From the NCBI GenBank assembly GCA_014706295.1, contig JACSVZ010000007.1, positions 55,876,975 through 55,940,974 of the forward strand: a DNA stretch of 64,000 bases, read 5' to 3'. This document shows, piece after piece, positions 57,861 through 64,000 of the stretch. The notes beneath the pieces were generated by a model that was given only the letters and a program-made list of their open reading frames with translations, was not told where the DNA came from and made no database searches. Source of the DNA: Lycocorax pyrrhopterus obiensis. Lineage: Eukaryota; Chordata; Aves; Passeriformes; Paradisaeidae. The position numbers and the translations under genes are program-made. Each line of letters starts with the position of its first letter. The first letter of the stretch is position 1.

Positions 57861-59370
57861 GGCATCACTATGAGCATACTGAGAATTGGTCAACAGAAGC
57901 AGAGATGAGTAGAGAACAGACACGTGGGCAGGTTCAGCGTAGGAGACCCTGCAGAGTAGCACATCCCCGTTGCAACAGAAAACCCATTCCTGCTGGCAGA
58001 AGCAGGCATACCCCCAGCATTCCCTGTAGAACCATGGCACCAGCCCAGGTTTGATTTGCAGGACTCTCTCTATCACATCTGCAGGCTTCCCCTTTTTCCC
58101 CCTCTTTTCCAGTCTCAAGCACATCACCCAAGCCCCATCCTTTTGCTATTTGATCTAGCTCTGCTGCTCTCAGATTAGACTCCAAGCTGCAAAAACCTGA
58201 GTATTAAACACTTTCTCCCAGCAGCTTTGCAACCTCCATGTTTCCAGCAAGAGCCTGCAGTCCAGGCTAGCAGTGCACAGCCAGCCTCCTCCTCACCACC
58301 CCACTATTTTATCAACAGGAACAACGTCATTTAGAGATGCAGGACTGGGGAACAAACCAGGTTTTCTGGGTGTTACCTAGGGAACCTTGCTTGCTGATGT
58401 GCCACAGGCTGCTCACTTCAGATGCTACAGCACGTGTCCATTTCTCCATCTGGGTAATTCAGCTTCCCTCATTTTCACAGCCAGAGTTTTTATTACTCTG
58501 TGTGCTTACCTTGGCCTTGAAAGAGAGGGTGTTTGGCATTATCTTTCCACTGCTTTCAAGAGTTTACAAAGAAGTGGGTTATTTTGAGCCACTAGAGGCT
58601 CTTTGTTCAATAGTCATCTGTAAATTATCTATTCAATCACATCCCAATCAGCAGACTCAAGCACAACATTTCTAATTTATTGCTCCAGAGCAGCTCTGCT
58701 TCCATTACAGTGATTATTTAAGAACAGAAGAAAAGAATCAGAGCAGGTCAAAGACTGATATTCAACTGGGATGTCCAGTTTTGCTGCATTTATGAGCTTG
58801 AAATAAAGCTCATGATCCTAAGGATTTTTCAGTGCTTGCAAGACCAAATTAATAGTTGGTAAAAAGAATATCAAGGCCAATTCAACAGAGCTGTGGTCAT
58901 TTAAGCCAACAGTGAGTTTAGACCTCAAAATAGAATTCTTGTGGTGTATTACAGCAATGGCACATGGAGTCTGGTGTGTAAACCAGGCTGTGACCACCAC
59001 AAGTTTCTTGCTGCCAAATAAATGCATATTCTGTAACAGAGCATTGGCTATATGATAAAATGAAAGTATGGGAGAAATCAGCAGAATTCTTTTCCAAATA
59101 TTTCATATCAAAAATCAGTTATGTTTAATGAGATGGGTTTTCAGGGTTAGTTTTTGGGGAGTTTTGGTTGGGTTTTTTTTTATTTCAATACTGAAAATAT
59201 TTCAAAGTTTAGAATAAAATAAGTATTTGGTGAGTTTCCTTTCTCTGGTGGGGATGGGGAAGACCCATGGTTCATGAGAATTCACCCATATAAGTCCTAT
59301 AGTTTCCACATAGGATATAACGCACCTAAGCATGTAATTGTCATCTATGCTTAGTAATAATTACCAATAG
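57861..59370. other. Downstream of the predicted INF2 3' end
   Basis: No coding sequence recognised. AATAAA at 58802-58807 could end a longer INF2 3' UTR. Otherwise nothing seen. Confidence 0.5.
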
Positions 59371-59765
59371 TTTGGTCTTCTGCCAGCTCCCTCAGTACCC
59401 TTGGGTGGATCCCATCCAGCCCCATGGATTTGTGAGTGTCTAAGTGGCACAGCAGGTCATTGACCATTTCCTCCTGGATTCTGGGGGCCTATTCTGCTCT
59501 CTTTCTCTGTCTGCCAGCTCAGGGAGTTGGTTGCCCTGAGGATAACCAGTCTTACTGTTAAAGACCGAGGCAAAAAAGGCAGTCTTTTCCTCATCTGTGA
59601 TGACAATGTTCCCCTCCACATCCCATAAAGGATGGAGATCTTCCTTGTCTCGCTTTTGTTGATGGTATATTTATAAAAACACTTTTTATCATCTTTCAGA
59701 GCAGTGGCCAGATTGAGTTCTAGCTGAACTTTTGCCTTCCTGACTTTCTCTCTACATGACATCTC
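59371..59765 (-). mobile_element. CR1 ORF2 fragment, region around the start of reverse transcriptase
   Basis: On the - strand, pieces translate as DLLCHLDTHKSMGLDGIHPR then VLRELAE (59380-59460), the CR1 reverse-transcriptase entry motif. Upstream is a LELNLATALKDDKKCFYKYI-like stretch (59650-59730). Frames are broken by indels and stops. It is an internal piece with both ends missing, and is inactive. Confidence 0.85.
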
Positions 59766-59787
59766 ACCATCCCTATAAGTGTTCAAG

Positions 59788-59898
59788 AAATGACTTGATG
59801 TGACACTTAGTGCCGTGGTTTAGTTGGCACAGCGGTGTTTGGTCAAAGGTTGGACCTGATGATCTTGGAGGTCCTTCTCCAACATTAATGATTCTATG
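59788..59898 (+). mobile_element. CR1 3' end fragment
   Basis: GATGTGACACTTAGTGCCGT, GGTCAAAGGTTGGACCTGAT and a CATTAATGATTCTATG end, in + orientation. It directly abuts the oppositely oriented CR1 ORF2 piece, so two separate insertions or an inversion are joined here. Confidence 0.9.
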
Positions 59899-61427
59899 AA
59901 AAAACCAGAGATATATAAATGGAGCTACATCTAGTTCAGAGCACCACCACAGCGTTGCACTGTACTTGGAGCATGGCTGAAATCTCAAAGCTTTGCCAGT
60001 AGCTTTTGGGCTGAGTGTGCCATTTGGTCCTCTCCTACATTCCATACAGCCAAGGGGGCTGAGAAATACCTTCCGTTCCAGTTAGAAAGAGGCAGGATAA
60101 ATTGAAATAAAAATGCATAAGCCTGTTTCAGCGAAGTTAACCAGTTTCCATTCTGTCTGAACATAAAGCCTGGATCTGTGGCTTCATATTTCTGATACAC
60201 AGTGATCAACCAAGTACAACATGCAAGCTTACCAGTGCTAGACATCAGCACTGTAGGAACCCTGGCTCGTTCTGTCTGTGTGGTAATAGTCATGGCCGTG
60301 AAATATGGGTGAACATGTTAGTCATGAGGTTATGTCCACATAATGTGTCTGAAAGCAAATACAGTCATGAACCAATTCCATCAGGAACCACGGTTTGTTT
60401 GGTCACCTCACAATCAAAACTGTGGGCAGGATACGATAAACAGCTTTCCCATGTCTAGAAGTGTGACTACAGAGGGTTAAAATGGGGCAGCGATAGTGAC
60501 AGAACCTCTCTAGGTGTTTGCAATTACTGCATGGTGTCAATCTTGCAAAATAACCACATGATTTGCAGGATTTGCAATGGAAATTAGGTCCATAGTAAAG
60601 AAAAATGTTTCCAATTTCTTAGTTCAGAGCAGGTACCAGACCTTAAATACCAGGGGAGAATTCGATCACTGCAAGTTAATCAACATATTCAGTCAGCTCT
60701 GTAAGTAACTCACCCCTTCATCCGTGCTGTGCTAGCACTTAATTCACATTAGGAACTCTCTAATGTTCTCTTTGCTGCAGCATAAACAACTCCTGCAAGA
60801 GCTGTGTGTGACAATTCACACAGAGCCAGGTGTTGGTAGGAATTAGCAGGAGCCCTGTGCTTCCCTAATGGAGACTTTAAGCAAGCTCAGCTTGCATTAC
60901 TCAAAGTCAGGAGACAAGAATCACTCTGTGGCAGTCAGCTTCTATCAAGTCAGTTTAGATACACTCCCAGCCTGTCAAAATAGGTTTTTTCTAATATCAG
61001 CAGTCTTTGCTGATGACACCTACATTATTACGGTCATGGTTGGTTTGCCCTGCTCAGGGCATGCAGAACCTGATGTGTTTGTCTGGTGCTTATGTGGCTT
61101 CATTCAGCATAATCTGCTATAAGTTTAGTCATGAGTTAGTGAAAATTAATGACCAAATCCATCAGTCAGAATATGTGAAGAAAGTCAAAGGAGAAGCAGA
61201 GGCAGCACATGCAAAAAGGGTAACAGGTCTAAGGAATCTGGTCCTTGTGATGCTTTGAAACCCACAACTTGATTTTGTAATCTAAATGAAACCCTCAGTA
61301 GCACACAATTTCCAGGACTCATCCTTTGAGACCAACAGATTTTTCTATATACTTTGCCGTGTTTTGTACCTCCATTTGTTCAGGTTTTCACAGCTCACTT
61401 AGACAAAACTGGAGCAGTGATGATGGT

Positions 61428-61497
61428 CCTCTGAAAAGGAGCTTGGACAAAACCATTTCCAGGGTCCCTTCCAACCAAAGTTTTTATAATTCTCTGT
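61428..61497 (+). mobile_element. Degenerate CR1 3' end
   Basis: GGAGCTTGGACAAAACCATT then CCAGGGTCCCTTCCAACCAA and TTATAATTCTCTG resemble a worn CR1 3' terminus in + orientation. The match is weaker than for the other copies. Confidence 0.5.
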
Positions 61498-63970
61498 TCA
61501 GCAAGAAGCAGATACAAGAGAAATAGAAAAGGTAGGAGTAATAAGAGTCCAGAAACCCTTTCAGGTCTGTATGTTAATCCTCTTTGGTGAACCAGTGTCA
61601 TACACAGAAGAATTTGCCCCAGGAATAGTGACTGCATTCACCATACCAGCAGCCTACAAATATCCATCCTGAATCACAGACAAAGGGGTTTTCTTTCTAA
61701 AATGCCTCCTTAATTGGACAGACCCCAGGGAGAACAGCACAAGAAGGGGGTTTTCTCCCTCCAAGTATTTTCAACTGCTCTACCTGGATTTTAGAGGTCT
61801 AGAAGACAGAGAAGAGACCCTGAACTCCACCAGGCATGTTCTGTGTCACACACAGCTGTCTGCAGGGGTCTGGGTGCAAACCACAGCACAACTGCATGTA
61901 GATCAAATGAGAGCCAACACTGCAATCTCTTCAAACCATGACCTATCTCGAGCCTAGCAAACATCCAAAGATTAAAGCTATTATGTCCAGTCTCTAATCC
62001 CTTCAGCTATACAAGGCCCAATTGAAGTAACTGTTGAAATTCCTTTCATTTTTGAAGAGTTCATCCCTATTCTCTACAAATTCCCCTGCTGATCCTACAA
62101 CACACCATCTCCCAGCCTCCTAGTTGTGCCAGTCCATCCCCAAACTCTACATACACCTTCTCATTCTTGAACTGCCTCATCGCTCTGCTGCAGGGCCCAG
62201 AGACCAGCAAAGGGGTCTTAGCAGCAGTGCCTCCTAACATCTGCCACCCACAGCTGCCGCTGCTGGCCCAGGCTCCTGCAGCAGATCCCAAATTCCTGCC
62301 TTACCACCAGTTGCCAAAAAGCGGAGCCAGTTCCCTTAGAGGACTTTTTCATTAACTCCATCCCTAGGGCAGAGTCCGCAGGCATTAAGCACACACACTT
62401 CACAGCCACATTCCTGCCAGCAGCAGGGGCAGTTGCAGAGTGAAAAGTGAGTGCTATCACTTTGTTTCCAAGTTTTTCCAACTGCTTCTGGTTTCCAAGA
62501 GCTTCCAGCTTTTTGATACGAGGCAATCTCGGAGGCACAGAAGTAGCTGGATCTTAATGAGAGGTGGACTGCGAAGACTAAAGAGGGTTTTGACAGCCAG
62601 AGCACTAAAATTAAATGCTAGCAATTTGAGATACTGAGATTACTCATTTTCTGCCACTGGCTTCCTCAGAGGCTGTGGGCAAGCACGGTCCCTGTGCCTC
62701 AGTTTCCACATCTCTAAAATGGGAGTAATGGCTTCCTCTGAAACACTTTGACAATCATTGATGAAAAATACCACAACAGAAATATTGTTAGCAATAAGAA
62801 AAAAAAATACTCTCTTTTTCTCTTTACTGTCTGCAGCCATACTAGAGTCAAAACAAAAGGAAGAGGGGAACTTGCAAGGAATTACTGCTCCCCTAAGGCC
62901 CCTCTGAACCCAAGTTGCAGAAAAATCTTGAAAACCCCTAAGAATGTATCTGAGAGGAAAAGAGCAAACCTTATAGTGAGAAGATTGCTTGGGCAAGAAA
63001 GGATTAAGATCTCTATTTTCTCCTACTTCTTATTTTTATCCTTGTAAGAATCATAATCACCAACAATAAATTACACCTGTTGCAAAGTCAACATTGAGGA
63101 ATATTACACTGGGAGCATCTTAATGCAAGTCAGTCCCTGAATCCAAAACAAAGCAAGGGGAGCCCATTGGGAGCTAATGAACAACAGGTTTGTTCTAGTC
63201 AGGGAGCAGCTGTCTGCATAAACAAGTGACTAACCCTCTCCCCAGTTGTATATCCTGCTGCTCAGCTCCAGCCATTTGGTAAGAAGTACATCTTCATATC
63301 TTTAAAACTATCTTACACTGCAGATATTGGTTCTGTGCTTACACTTCTGGTGGGTACCTGGCATGTGTGTGGGGCACAGTTTTTAAGCAACTTCCCCCTC
63401 AAAGAGAAGCCTCTTAAGTGGTTATAGCACACAAGGGGAAATATCAGGTCTTCTGAAACATTCATTGAAATCCCTGTTTCCAGTATAATAGTGACCAATA
63501 AATGAAATTCCCATTTTACAAAACAACATGTCCCCATATTAGTCCATTAGCAACACAATCAATGAAAAACTGAGAGTATTTACATGATCCAAATCACAGA
63601 GGTAAGGCATTTTTTTAATCTGACTTAAAATTCTAAACCCTATGCTATCAAAATCCAGCTTCTCTTTCAAGGCTAATAAGAAGCGTGCCTATTTTTAGCA
63701 TGTCAGTAATCAGATGGAAATGTGGAAATGAAAGCCTGTATTGTGGTCCTCAAGCATCATTAGCTTTCCCAATAAAACAAAAGGTGGAATAGTAGAGCAC
63801 TGAAAACAGCTTCACAGTTAATTGCAAGTTAACTGATTCAACTGGCTCATCAGATTGGGCTGATACATTGAGTCAATCTGCTCCCTGCCCTGCCTTAGTG
63901 GTGCCAGTGCTCGTCTGGCTGCACTGAGATGTGTGCATGCTTATGTTATGTATTCACCGGGGAGGGGAGG

Positions 63971-63980
63971 CTGCACTTTA
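63971..63980 (+). promoter_or_regulatory. Possible TATA-like element at the window edge
   Basis: CTTTATAAGG at 63975 and around, in a GC-rich setting (GGGGAGGGGAGGCTG), is spaced as a TATA box would be for a start near or just past the window end. If the gene order matches human, it could belong to the muscle-type adenylosuccinate synthase gene. A TATA-like string by itself is weak evidence. Confidence 0.2.
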
Positions 63981-64000
63981 TAAGGAGAAATTTCACACAG

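Larger units (their letters stand above)
59899..63999. other. Intergenic toward the next gene
   Basis: A worn CR1 piece lies near 61.4 kb; no exon is recognised. In human the next gene downstream is ADSS1 on the same strand. None of its N-terminal phosphate-loop motif is present here, so it must start beyond the window if synteny holds. Confidence 0.55.

Overview
The window is vertebrate nuclear DNA from a bird. It contains numerous CR1 retroposon fragments in both orientations, a CpG island, and short exons in long introns with GT-AG boundaries. A SINE at about 34.3 kb joins a tRNA-Ile-like head to a CR1-like tail. That is the structure of the SINE family I know from zebra finch (TguSINE1), so a songbird is the most likely source; this last step is inference.

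The window holds one recognisable protein-coding gene, INF2 (inverted formin 2), complete on the + strand. A GC-rich CpG-island promoter and a non-coding first exon lie at about 16.5-17.03 kb. An 18.3 kb first intron follows. The start codon is at 35303 in exon 2, and coding exons 2-22 run to a stop at 53501-53503. A further 3' exon starts at 56616. I read every exon boundary by hand, and all phases close: the summed CDS is a multiple of three for both predicted isoforms, about 1,321-1,322 aa (CAAX form) and 1,311 aa (non-CAAX form). Domain order is the DID armadillo domain (about 1-330), a proline-rich FH1 built from a 39-bp minisatellite (about 452-589), FH2 (about 617-980), a WH2-like DAD (about 1023-1046), an acidic Ser/Glu-rich tail, and then a prenylation box CVAQ or the alternative end GVTARQKV. 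Together these parts make an actin nucleating and severing formin. Its C-terminal splice choice would decide between an ER-membrane form and a cytosolic form.

Region by region: 1-16.2 kb is intergenic with CR1 fragments and no gene I can support. 16.5-17.3 kb is the CpG island, followed by a degenerate minisatellite to about 17.65 kb. 17.0-35.3 kb is intron 1, with two CR1 copies and the tRNA-Ile/CR1 SINE. 35.3-53.5 kb holds the coding exons. 53.5-56.6 kb is the last intron. 56.6 to about 57.9 kb is the terminal exon and 3' UTR. From there to 64 kb is intergenic with CR1 pieces.

I found no CRISPR array, operon, functional tRNA or rRNA gene, or intact mobile element. The points most worth a second look are a required GC-AG intron, a NAGNAG acceptor in front of the CAAX exon, the internally homogenised FH1 minisatellite, the apparently conserved mutually exclusive C-termini, and a short conserved motif in the otherwise divergent tail.
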